A DNA stretch of 51,401 nucleotides. Source: Desmonostoc geniculatum HA4340-LM1 (GTDB lineage Bacteria > Cyanobacteriota > Cyanobacteriia > Cyanobacteriales > Nostocaceae). Shown in pieces: positions 37,611 to 45,640 of the stretch. Both the position numbers and the translations under genes were made by a program. Below the pieces are notes generated by a model. It made no database searches and was not told the origin of the DNA. It was given only the letters and a program-made list of their open reading frames with translations. Positions within the stretch are counted from its first letter, which is position 1; every line of letters begins with the position of its first letter. The stretch spans positions 1-51,401 of the forward strand of contig JAHHHB010000043.1 in assembly GCA_019359545.1 (NCBI GenBank), given 5' to 3'.

Positions 37611-38369
37611 ATGTCTGTGCCGCCACTGCGCCTCAGCAATAACTTTGATACTTACATAAGTGGTGAGGTGACTGTTCATCCAAGCGCGGTACTCGCACCT
37701 GGGGTAATACTCCAAGCAGCTCCAAACAGCAACATCGTCATTGGTCCGGGGGTCTGTATTGGCATGGGAGCAATTCTCCAAGTCCATGAAGGAACCTTAG
37801 AGGTAGAAGCAGGGGCAAACCTGGGAGCGGGTTTTTTGATGGTTGGCAAGGGCAAAATTGGAGCAAATGCTTGCATTGGTTCAGCAACAACAGTTTTTAA
37901 TTGTTCAGTTGAACCCGGACAAGTAGTTCCACCTGGTTCGATTTTGGGAGACACAAGTCGGCAAATTAGTCAAACAAAAGAACTCAATTCATCCAAAGAG
38001 TTCCCACCTGCCACAAGTGCAGAAGAAAATAATGGCTTAGGGGAAGGTGAAAAAAAGGTCATTTCCTCAACTAACTTCTCCGCTTCGGCTTTTGTGGATT
38101 TAAAAGGGCGATCGATTTCTTTCTTTAAATCCTCCGCCACTGGTGAAAGCCAGTCTCCTCCACCGTCCAAGCCTGTCAATGATGCTGAAATCAATTTGCA
38201 ACCAGCCCCCGAAGAGTCTACAGAACATAACTCAGACCCCAATCAGCCAGCCACAGAATCCCCTAATAGCTTCGGGACTCAAATTTATGGGCAAGGCAGT
38301 ATACACAGACTATTGACTACATTGTTTCCCCATAGACAATCCTTGAACGACCCAAACTCTGACGATTAG
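37611..38369 (+). CDS. ccmN: Carboxysome assembly protein CcmN
   Basis: 252 residues. The first 130 hold left-handed beta-helix hexapeptide repeats (NSNIVIGPGVCIGMGAILQV, GANLGAGFLMVGKGKIGANA, SATTVFNCSVEPGQVVPPGS). Then comes a poorly conserved Pro/Ser-rich linker, and the C-terminal 18-residue amphipathic helix FGTQIYGQGSIHRLLTTLF, the encapsulation peptide that docks on CcmK2. CcmN bridges CcmM and shell in the assembly pathway. A GAGG precedes the ATG. Co-directional with ccmM and ccmO. Confidence 0.93.
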   Translation: MSVPPLRLSNNFDTYISGEVTVHPSAVLAPGVILQAAPNSNIVIGPGVCIGMGAILQVHEGTLEVEAGANLGAGFLMVGKGKIGANACIGSATTVFNCSVEPGQVVPPGSILGDTSRQISQTKELNSSKEFPPATSAEENNGLGEGEKKVISSTNFSASAFVDLKGRSISFFKSSATGESQSPPPSKPVNDAEINLQPAPEESTEHNSDPNQPATESPNSFGTQIYGQGSIHRLLTTLFPHRQSLNDPNSDD

Positions 38370-38425
38370 TCCGAGTAAGTGTTAATTGTAAGTTGTCAGG
38401 TTTTTCCGTTTATTGGAAAATTCAC

Positions 38426-39214
38426 ATGGAAACATTTAATCAACGGTCTATGAGTACCATGCATTCATCGAGTCGTTTCGACGATCTCAAAGATACTGCT
38501 TTGGGCTTAGTTTCTACTCTCAGTTTCCCAGCAATAGTTGGGACAGCGGATATGATGCTCAAATCTGCTGGAGTTCACCTAGTTGGCTATGAAAAGATTG
38601 GTAGTGGTCATTGTACCGCGATCGTTCGGGGTGGAATTGCCGATGTCCGCCTCGCTGTAGAATCAGGCGTCCAAACCGCTGAACAATTTGGCCAGTTGGT
38701 TTCTAGCTTAGTGATTCCCCGTCCTTATCCCAACTTAGATATAGTGCTTCCCATCACAGCCCGTTTCACTAAATTGATGGAGGAAGGCAGTTACAGCCGT
38801 TTGAGTAATCAAGCAATTGGTTTGGTAGAAACGCGAGGATTTCCAGCAATGGTGGGTGCGTGTGACGCCATGCTCAAAGCTGCCGATGTCCATTTGGCAG
38901 CTTATGAAAAAATTGGTGCGGGTTTGTGTACAGCAATTATTCGTGGTTCTGTAGCCAATGTTGCTGTAGCAGTGGAAGCTGGGATGTTTGAGGCAGAACG
39001 CATTGGGGAATTAAATGCAGTGATGGTGATTCCTCGACCCCTAGACGAAATGGAACAAACATTGCCATTAGCAAGTTGCTGGATAGAACAAAACCAACCA
39101 CTAAGCTTGCCACTGAATATCAAGGAGCAAGTTGCTGAAATCGAAATGTTAAGATTACCAGATTTAACTAAGTTACCGACGAAAGTTACAGAAGAATTAT
39201 GGAATGATGAATGA
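38426..39214 (+). CDS. ccmO: Carboxysome shell protein CcmO (tandem BMC)
   Basis: 262 residues from ATG 38426 (METFNQRSMSTMHSS); an ATG at 38450 (MSTMH) is a close alternative, and a TTG at 38393 upstream is less likely. Two BMC domains in tandem: LVSTLSFPAIVGTADMMLKS with [20 protein letters not shown], and LVETRGFPAMVGACDAMLKA with HLAAYEKIGAGLCTAIIRGS. CcmO forms a trimer (pseudohexamer) of shell edges and facets and is required for shell closure. It ends the carboxysome gene run, before the LysR gene 265 bp downstream. Confidence 0.93.
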   Translation: METFNQRSMSTMHSSSRFDDLKDTALGLVSTLSFPAIVGTADMMLKSAGVHLVGYEKIGSGHCTAIVRGGIADVRLAVESGVQTAEQFGQLVSSLVIPRPYPNLDIVLPITARFTKLMEEGSYSRLSNQAIGLVETRGFPAMVGACDAMLKAADVHLAAYEKIGAGLCTAIIRGSVANVAVAVEAGMFEAERIGELNAVMVIPRPLDEMEQTLPLASCWIEQNQPLSLPLNIKEQVAEIEMLRLPDLTKLPTKVTEELWNDE

Positions 39215-39479
39215 TGAATTATGAATTATGAATTGTCAAAAATTCATATTCAGTATTCAACATTCATCGTCAACTAGAAGGCATCTTACGCTTTTCTTAT
39301 TGTTCTGATAATAGCTTCTTCAATTCAGAAATCAAATATTTTTCTTCTAATAGCGATAATAGAGTTTTATCTATAAAAAATAAAACTCGTAAATTTCTCT
39401 AAGCATCGCTATATCATTTGCAACTCTTCAGTAATACTAGATATATATCTATGAATCGCTATTTACAGGAGAACTACCC
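39215..39479. other. ccmO-cmpR spacer
   Basis: 265 bp, AT-rich. Minus-strand frame 39294-39405 reads NLRVLFFIDKTLLSLLEEKY and LISELKKLLSEQ, with coding-like helices but no start codon; possibly a relic. The cmpR ribosome-binding site AGGAG is at 39467-39471. Confidence 0.4.
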
Positions 39480-40421
39480 TTGAATCAAGCGACGCTGCAC
39501 CAGTTAAAAGTCTTCGAGGCAGCGGCACGGCACAGTAGCTTTACTCGTGCTGCTGAGGAATTGTTTCTCACTCAACCTACCGTTTCCATGCAGATTAAGC
39601 AACTGACAAAATCAGTAGGATTGCCATTATTTGAGCAGGTGGGGAAGCGGTTATATTTGACGGAGGCAGGAAGGGAATTATTTGCCACTTGTCGGCAGAT
39701 TTTTGATAACATAGCCCAATTTGAAATGAAGGTGGCAGATTTAAAAGGGCTAAAACAAGGACAACTAAAGCTAGCTGTGATTACAACAGCGAAATATTTT
39801 ATCCCACGTTTATTAGGGAAGTTTTGCGAACTTTATCCAGGAATTGATATCTCCTTACAAGTAACGAATCACGAACAAATTTTAGAACGGATGGCTCATA
39901 ATCTGGATGACTTATATATTATGAGTCAAATTCCAGACAATATGGATATAACTTGCCAACCATTTTTAGAAAACCCTTTAATAGTCTTTGCACCACTTAA
40001 TCATCCTTTATCCCAAGAAAAAAATATTCCGATACAGCGCCTAGCTGAAGAACCTTTTATTATGCGAGAACCAGGTTCAGGAACTCGTCGTGCTGTCCAA
40101 AGCTTATTTGAGGAACAAGGGGTGAAGGTAAAAGTTAAGCTGGAATTGGGAAGTAACGAAGCAATTAAACAAGCGATCGTCGGTGGTTTAGGAATTTCTG
40201 TTTTATCTCGTCATACCTTACTATTAGACGCAGCACAGTTCAGCATTTTAGATGTCGAATACTTCCCTATTGACCGACATTGGTACATGGTTTACCCATC
40301 TGGTAAACAACTATCTATCGTCGCTCGTGCCTATTATGATTATTTACTCGCTGCCGCCAAAGGCATTGTAGAACAAAACGCTACTTATAGCTATAGTTCG
40401 GTTGAAGCAACTCACGGATAA
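39480..40421 (+). CDS. cmpR: LysR-type regulator, CmpR group
   Basis: 313 residues starting at TTG 39480 (LNQATLHQLKVFEAAARHSS), supported by AGGAG 8 nt upstream. N-terminal winged helix-turn-helix: SSFTRAAEELFLTQPTVSMQ then IKQLTKSVGLPLFEQ. The effector domain has AVITTAKYFIPRLLGKFC, ISLQVTNHEQILERM, PFIMREPGSGTRRAV and SNEAIKQAIVGGLGISVLS. These phrases match CmpR, the activator of the bicarbonate transporter cmpABCD, more than RbcR or NdhR. CmpR-type proteins respond to RuBP and 2-phosphoglycolate. In Anabaena the same gene lies directly after ccmO. The gene probably controls the genes of this cluster and the distant cmp operon. Confidence 0.87.
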   Translation: MNQATLHQLKVFEAAARHSSFTRAAEELFLTQPTVSMQIKQLTKSVGLPLFEQVGKRLYLTEAGRELFATCRQIFDNIAQFEMKVADLKGLKQGQLKLAVITTAKYFIPRLLGKFCELYPGIDISLQVTNHEQILERMAHNLDDLYIMSQIPDNMDITCQPFLENPLIVFAPLNHPLSQEKNIPIQRLAEEPFIMREPGSGTRRAVQSLFEEQGVKVKVKLELGSNEAIKQAIVGGLGISVLSRHTLLLDAAQFSILDVEYFPIDRHWYMVYPSGKQLSIVARAYYDYLLAAAKGIVEQNATYSYSSVEATHG

Positions 40422-40444
40422 ATATTGGGTATTGGGAGTGAGGG

Positions 40445-40472
40445 GTAGAGACGCGATGAATCGCGTCTGTAC
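40445..40472. repeat. REP-like palindrome
   Basis: GTAGAGACGCGATGAATCGCGTCTGTAC is an imperfect palindrome after cmpR; followed by ctcccctcatccccctcatc tandem repeats (40489-40517). Confidence 0.8.
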
Positions 40473-40625
40473 AAGAGTTAAGAGTTATTCTCCCTCATCC
40501 CCCTCATCCCCCTCATCCCAATGCCCCATTAGCAGATTTTAAATTCCCTAAAGGGGTTGACGCTAAGACCAAGAAACATTAACAATTAACCAGCAGAACC
40601 AATTAAAAATAGGGGAAAACTGGCA

Positions 40626-42254
40626 GTGGTTAACCCGGAAACACAGTCTTGGCGCAAAACAGTACCAAGCGAGATTGTAGCTGTTACAGTCTACGCTGAT
40701 AGAGCATTGGTTACACGACGAGGTGTAGTTTCCTTAATAGGAATTGAACAGGAATTAGTAATTACCCCAGTACCAATGACTCTGGAAACTGAGTCTGTGA
40801 GGGTTAGCGGTACAGGTACGGTAGGGGTGCGGTTGCTGGGAGTGAGTAGCGATCGCATTTACACTACTGAACCTGTGGCAGAACGTGTAGCACATTTAAC
40901 AAGGCAAATTGAGCAACTAGAAGCAGAAAAACGCCATCTGCAAGCCCAAGTGGATGCTTTGGCATTGCAATCTAGTTTTATCGAAGGCTTACGTGAAAAA
41001 ACAGAAGAACCTTTTTCCCAGAGTTTGTCCCGAAAAAATCTTAGTTTGAGCGAAATTTTGGATTTTTTGAACTTTTTGGGAAGCCAGTATAGTGAATATG
41101 CGATCGCATCTGGAGAATGCTTTGCCCAACAGCAGGAATTAGACAGACAATTGCAAGCACTCTACGCCTCACTGCAAAAAATCCAAACACCCCATCCCCA
41201 AGAAAGTTTGAGCTTAGTTGTAGCAGTTGAAGTCTCAGGTGAAGGCGAGTTTGAGCTAGAGGTATCATACTTGGTGAATCGTGCCAGTTGGACTCCGTTA
41301 TATGACTTGCGTTTTAGCACCACGAGCGATATCGTGCATTTGAGTTACCTGGCAGAAATTACTCAAAGCAGCGGCGAAGATTGGATTGGTGCAAATCTCA
41401 CCCTTTCTACTGCAAAACCGGGATTAGGGACACTCCCACCCAAAGTTGAACCTTGGTATATTGATACCTTACGTCCACAAATAGCACGACAACGACGAGC
41501 TAGATTTGCTGCACAGCCACCGCTGCTGCCTAGCATAGCAGCTCCAGCTGGTGAAGGAAATTGGCAAGAAGAAGACGAAGTTGCACAGGATAGTCTCATT
41601 GCAGCAGAAATTGTGACAGCAGAACTATCTAAAGAAGGAAGTGTAGTTACTTTTAAATTAAATGGTGGTGGTAATATTCCCAGTGATGGCGCACCGCATA
41701 AAACAACAATTTTTAATGACGATTATCCTTGTAACTTTGATTATGTGGCAATGCCGCGCTTGGTAAGTTTTGCTTATCTACAAGCCAATGTAAAAAATAG
41801 TCCCAACGGTGCGACTTTGTTAGCAGGAAAAGCGAATATTTTCCGCAACAATGTTTTCATCGGTGCCACTGGATTAGATAATATTGCACCAGGGCAAGAA
41901 TTTAAACTGAATTTAGGGATTGATGAAGGTTTAAAAATTGAGCGTGATTTAGTTGAACGTATAGTAGACAAAAGATTAATTAGCAACCAGCGCCGAATTA
42001 CTTATAGTTATCGGTTGATAATTACTAACTTACTTGATAAACAAGCGAATCTGAAAGTAACTGAACAATTACCAGTTAGCCGCAACGAACAAATTAAAGT
42101 GCGTTTGATTCGCACGAACCCGCAAATTCAACTTGGTGAAATGGGGATTTTAGAATGGGAGTTAACTCTTGCACCACAAGAACGGCGAGAGATATATTAT
42201 CAGTTTAATGTTGAATATCCACCGGAATTAATGGTGGTTGGGTTAGATATTTAG
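40626..42254 (+). CDS. MuiA-family (DUF4139) protein
   Basis: 542 residues. N-terminal DUF4140 region: VPSEIVAVTVYADRALVTRR, a beta strand block, then a coiled coil (VAERVAHLTRQIEQLEAEKR HL, about residues 85-125). The C-terminal DUF4139 domain contains YLVNRASWTPLYDLRFS, YLAEITQSSGEDWIGANLTL, DNIAPGQEFKLNLGIDEGLK and the ending GEMGILEWELTLAPQERREI. This is the pattern of TIGR02231 mucoidy inhibitor A relatives, whose role is unproven. GTG start 40626, preceded by AGGGGAAAACTGGCA, a weak site. No signal peptide, so cytosolic. Confidence 0.85.
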   Translation: MVNPETQSWRKTVPSEIVAVTVYADRALVTRRGVVSLIGIEQELVITPVPMTLETESVRVSGTGTVGVRLLGVSSDRIYTTEPVAERVAHLTRQIEQLEAEKRHLQAQVDALALQSSFIEGLREKTEEPFSQSLSRKNLSLSEILDFLNFLGSQYSEYAIASGECFAQQQELDRQLQALYASLQKIQTPHPQESLSLVVAVEVSGEGEFELEVSYLVNRASWTPLYDLRFSTTSDIVHLSYLAEITQSSGEDWIGANLTLSTAKPGLGTLPPKVEPWYIDTLRPQIARQRRARFAAQPPLLPSIAAPAGEGNWQEEDEVAQDSLIAAEIVTAELSKEGSVVTFKLNGGGNIPSDGAPHKTTIFNDDYPCNFDYVAMPRLVSFAYLQANVKNSPNGATLLAGKANIFRNNVFIGATGLDNIAPGQEFKLNLGIDEGLKIERDLVERIVDKRLISNQRRITYSYRLIITNLLDKQANLKVTEQLPVSRNEQIKVRLIRTNPQIQLGEMGILEWELTLAPQERREIYYQFNVEYPPELMVVGLDI

Positions 42255-42347
42255 AATCCAGATTTTCAAATTTTATCGCAACACTAAGTCAGTGATAAGT
42301 GATGCGTAGTCAGCCAGATTAAAATTAATTTTTATCAATATCAACTT

Positions 42348-43403
42348 TCAATTAGCGGCAGTAATTGAAAAGTGGACTTGCCATTTTAGCTTAGACCTAT
42401 CACCTTGTAAATATTCAGAAATAGCTGCCGCTACATCAGGAGAGCGATTAAGTGGTACAACATAATCGAACACCCTTGTCATTACCTTCAGAGTTTCAGA
42501 TGTCCATTCACCATCTACTACAAGAACTGCAAGCAATTCCTTATTCTTGCCTTTCCAGTTAATGGCTGAAAACATTTTATCTTTTGCATAAAGCGAGGCG
42601 TGTCTGGAAGATGACTTTCTCACCTCTATAAAAGCTTTTGGCAATTTTTCATCTGGAATAACAAAGTCGGTTCGAAAGTTATAGACAACACCCTCAAGAT
42701 AGTTATATTCAGATTCTAATTTGTAGGGAACATTAGCATCATCAAGAGCCTTAGCAACAATATTTTCAAGGAGTACTCTACCTACCAAGTCACGAACAAT
42801 ACCCTCAAGAGTTGGTTCAATACTCTGTAAAATTTGCTGGCGAGTCATAGCCTGACCAGGTTTTCGCTTGTTCAAAATTTCAGCTAGTTTTTTAGCTGCT
42901 GGTTGTGAAATAACATTATCAGATACATTGCCAATTTGTTTTTTTAATGCAGCTTTACTTGTAATATTGGCAAGGCGCTGAAGAATCGGAAGCATATAGG
43001 AATTAGATTGAATATAGTTAGCATCAAACTCTTCAAGTCCTTTTGTATTTGCATAGAGTTCATTTAAAAGATTTTCTACTCTGTTTCGCAGCTGAATGTA
43101 CACACCTTTTGTAATTGCTGACTCTACGTCAAAAGGGACTGCTTGCATCCGAAAAAATTCTTGCACAACCTCCTGTGGACTAGCTTCTGTTGGGTCGAGT
43201 GAACTGTCAAGACCACTAAGAATAATTAGTTTTTGTTCAAAAATTACGATCTGGTCTGCTTGAATATTTGCGAACCCACTAGTCTGCTTACTAAGTTCTA
43301 AGTAAATTTGAACATATAGTGTCATTGCTTCCCTAGCAATTTTGTAAAGCGTATTATTATTAGCTACTTCTGCTGAACTGTCAGCATCAAATTCGTCTTG
43401 CAT
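42348..43403 (-). CDS. Probable restriction endonuclease paired with the methyltransferase
   Basis: 351 residues from ATG 43403 (MQDEFDADSSAEVANNN). The first 200 residues are helical. The C-terminal region has NYLEGVVYNFRTDFVIPDEK, then AFIEVRKSSSRHASLYAKDK: a D...E-x-R/K arrangement (Asp246, Glu260, Arg262 in this numbering) that fits a PD-(D/E)XK nuclease core with an atypical last residue. The start overlaps the methyltransferase stop by 17 nt, so the two are translationally coupled. I cannot name a family or specificity. The function is inferred mainly from the pairing. Confidence 0.65.
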   Translation of the reverse strand: MQDEFDADSSAEVANNNTLYKIAREAMTLYVQIYLELSKQTSGFANIQADQIVIFEQKLIILSGLDSSLDPTEASPQEVVQEFFRMQAVPFDVESAITKGVYIQLRNRVENLLNELYANTKGLEEFDANYIQSNSYMLPILQRLANITSKAALKKQIGNVSDNVISQPAAKKLAEILNKRKPGQAMTRQQILQSIEPTLEGIVRDLVGRVLLENIVAKALDDANVPYKLESEYNYLEGVVYNFRTDFVIPDEKLPKAFIEVRKSSSRHASLYAKDKMFSAINWKGKNKELLAVLVVDGEWTSETLKVMTRVFDYVVPLNRSPDVAAAISEYLQGDRSKLKWQVHFSITAAN

Positions 43404-44667
43404 GTATATGAAATTCCCCAAGAGGTTTGTTGATACCTTGCCGTTTTTCTAAAACCCAGCGACTCCCTCGTGTCCGCAGAGTTTCGATTTTTAAAATATC
43501 AAATCCAATTTCCTCCATTAGCTGAGATAGTAACTTTTCAGTTTGGATATGAACTCCGTAAAGTGCTGCATCTGCTACAATAATATGAACGTGGCTTTGA
43601 GGTCGCAAAACACGTTTTAATTCTTGAAAGACTCGCTGCATTTGTCCAAAATAAGGATACACCAGCAGGTAATAGTCTTTCCTCCCATTTCGCAGTTGTC
43701 TTTGTTGCTTAAGCTGATTAACTAATGGCTGTAGTGAAGCTTGAAGATTTGTTGATATAGCTTCTAAAAATATATTTTGATTCTGCTTGAGGTCAGTTGG
43801 AGCAGTTGTAGTATTAACAATTAATCGGCGACGTACTCGTTCTGTAATCTCACGCCATGACCCAGCATAACGCCAAAAATAAAGTTGCATCCTTGTCATT
43901 TCAGCAAAGTCAAAATTGTTGAGATAAGGCGGTGACGTGATGCACAGAGAACAGCTTTCATCTTCCAGAGTATTCATTGCTTCGGAACTCATAAAATGCA
44001 ATTTTGCTCTTGGCTTAAACCTGTTATCTAACAATGTAATATCATCTCTAATATCATCACAAACTTTGTGGAGAGCAATTTGATATGGTGTCGATTTCTT
44101 CTGAGTAGTAGGAGCTTTATAAATTCCATCTGTTTGGGAACCAGATGTGAGTTCAAGTATGCGAGAAACAATGAGACGATAAAGCGGACGTTCAGTAGGT
44201 TCAATTTGATTTTCAAGCAAAAGAACTGATGCTAAAAGCCGCAGCTCTTGTTCTGGAAAAAGTTTGACTAAAAAAAGCGCTGCATCTGTTGTCCAAATTT
44301 CTGCAATATCGCTAGTGTATGGTTCAATAAATCTACAGATTTTTTCGATAGCATCTACTTGCTGAATGCAAGTAGGGGGGAATATTTTTGCAAGGGAAAT
44401 GTCGTAGAAAAAAGGGTGAGCTTCAAAACCAACAGAGCATATACCCTGAAAGTTTCCCTGTACGAGGGAAGTAGACAAACCTGAAAATGGATCGATAAGT
44501 ATTTCATCTGCCTTTAAGCCAGATTCTTGAATGCACCAATTCACAAACTCTGGAGAAAAACCAGCTATAAAGTTGAACCATCTGTGTATCGGATGACGAT
44601 TTGTTGTCAGATTGGTTGGGAGTTTTTCTTTGGAAGGTTCATACTCAAAAAGTCTGAGTTGTCTCAT
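43387..44667 (-). CDS. DNA amino-methyltransferase (N6-adenine or N4-cytosine)
   Basis: 426 residues. SAM-binding motif I: ILIDPFSGLSTSLVQGNFQG (about residues 56-75), here N-terminal with a variant FSGLST instead of FxGxG. The catalytic motif IV TSPPYLNNFDFAEM (TSPPY at 244-248) comes 180 residues later, giving the order I-(target recognition)-IV of alpha-type amino methyltransferases. N-terminal HPIHRWFNFIAGFSPEFV is another marker of this subgroup. It would protect host DNA from the overlapping downstream nuclease. No obvious mobility gene is near. Confidence 0.82.
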   Translation of the reverse strand: MRQLRLFEYEPSKEKLPTNLTTNRHPIHRWFNFIAGFSPEFVNWCIQESGLKADEILIDPFSGLSTSLVQGNFQGICSVGFEAHPFFYDISLAKIFPPTCIQQVDAIEKICRFIEPYTSDIAEIWTTDAALFLVKLFPEQELRLLASVLLLENQIEPTERPLYRLIVSRILELTSGSQTDGIYKAPTTQKKSTPYQIALHKVCDDIRDDITLLDNRFKPRAKLHFMSSEAMNTLEDESCSLCITSPPYLNNFDFAEMTRMQLYFWRYAGSWREITERVRRRLIVNTTTAPTDLKQNQNIFLEAISTNLQASLQPLVNQLKQQRQLRNGRKDYYLLVYPYFGQMQRVFQELKRVLRPQSHVHIIVADAALYGVHIQTEKLLSQLMEEIGFDILKIETLRTRGSRWVLEKRQGINKPLGEFHIHARRI

Positions 44668-44734
44668 CGATTCATGTTTATATTCTTACAGGAATACTTT
44701 ATAATACCTGATAAGCTGTTCCACTTCCACGGTA

Positions 44735-45070
44735 GCAACTGATAAAGGCTTGAAAAAACAAATTTACCAAGATATATTTCGTACACCAGAATATTTTTGG
44801 TTTGATCCCAATAATTTAGAATTCACTGGGTTTGTTTTGCTAGCTGGTAAGTATCAACCGTTGGAACCTAATCCTCAAGGTTGGTTGTGGAGTCAGCAAT
44901 TAGAGTTATATTTGGGGATTGATAGGGAAAAATTACGATTTTTTACGCCTGAAGGACAACTAATTCCAACACAAGAAGAAGTTGCACGACAGGCAGAACT
45001 GGAAAAGCAACGTAGCGATCGCCTTGCAGCAAAACTGCGAGAATTAAATATAGATCCAGATAGTATTTAA
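44735..45070 (+). pseudogene. 5'-truncated Uma2-family gene
   Basis: The frame reads ATDKGLKKQIYQDIFRTPEY, FWFDPNNLEFTGFVLLAGKY, WLWSQQLELYLGIDREKL, then the coiled-coil tail QAELEKQRSDRLAAKLRELN IDPDS. This is the C-terminal half of a Uma2-family protein. The catalytic N-terminal half is missing; the sequence just upstream belongs to the restriction-modification operon promoter. I infer that insertion or deletion at the R-M cluster edge removed it. Confidence 0.78.
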
Positions 45071-45218
45071 CAGTGGCAATTTTAGATTTTAGATTTTAGA
45101 TTAAAAATCATTTTGTTACATACTTCGCCCCTAGTTTATGGAACAAATCGTTGCATCCAAAATTTAAGATCCTTCTGTTTCAATCCAAAATCCGCAATCC
45201 AAAATCCAAAATTGATTG

Positions 45219-45419
45219 CTACGGATCTTCAGGAAAAACCCATTTTGGCGGTTCCGTCATTTTTTTCCGCAGACGTTCTTCGGCCATTTCCAACATTGTG
45301 TCTAAAGAAGTCTCTTCAACAAATTTGGCAGCTGCTTCTCTAAACTCAAGATTGGGACATTTATCGCCTAAAACGCAGCCGTGAACACAGGCTACAGCAC
45401 AGTTAATTTTTTGCTCCAC
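45219..45419 (-). CDS. Small four-cysteine conserved cyanobacterial protein
   Basis: 66 residues from GTG 45417-45419 (VEQKINCAVACVHGCVLGDK), with AGAGGAA about 8 nt upstream; a longer ATG frame from 45482 lacks a credible site and starts with repeat-derived residues. The motif C-x3-C-x3-C-x6-C (CAVACVHGCVLGDKCP) suggests a metal or redox site. The C-terminal half is helical and charged (ETSLDTMLEMAEERLRKKM) and ends TEPPKWVFPEDP. I recall close relatives in many cyanobacteria, without known function. Confidence 0.75.
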   Translation of the reverse strand: MEQKINCAVACVHGCVLGDKCPNLEFREAAAKFVEETSLDTMLEMAEERLRKKMTEPPKWVFPEDP

Positions 45420-45554
45420 AGGAAATTCCTCTCTTTTAAAGTTATGAGTTATAATCTCAACTCTTAACTTCTTAACTTTCAAACATTAGCTTCCAGATAA
45501 ATTTTACCTTGCTAGTTGCCATCCCAACGGTTTAAATACTTACCATTTAGAAAA

Positions 45555-45624
45555 TTAGGAGTTAGGAGTGAGGAGTTATGAGTTATGATTTTTACTCCTA
45601 ACTCCTAACTTTTCACTCCTCACT
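45555..45624. repeat. gttaggagtgaggag / ctcctaactcctaac opposed repeats
   Basis: Heptad repeats and their complement, 17 nt before the mnmE start, able to form a long stem. Confidence 0.8.
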
Positions 45625-45640
45625 ATCATCAAAAGCCCTC

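Noticed and set aside
39480..40421. Annotation of the LysR gene as rbcR
   Set aside because: Its conserved phrases (TTAKYFIPRLLG, NHEQ, PFIMREPGSGTR) match CmpR better than RbcR, whose effector domain differs.
40445..40520. CRISPR-like repeats near 40445-40520 and in other tracts
   Set aside because: The repeats are contiguous short tandem units without unique spacers of constant length.
45113..45384. Plus-strand frames opposite the small Cys protein
   Set aside because: Antisense of a better supported gene and partly repeat-derived.
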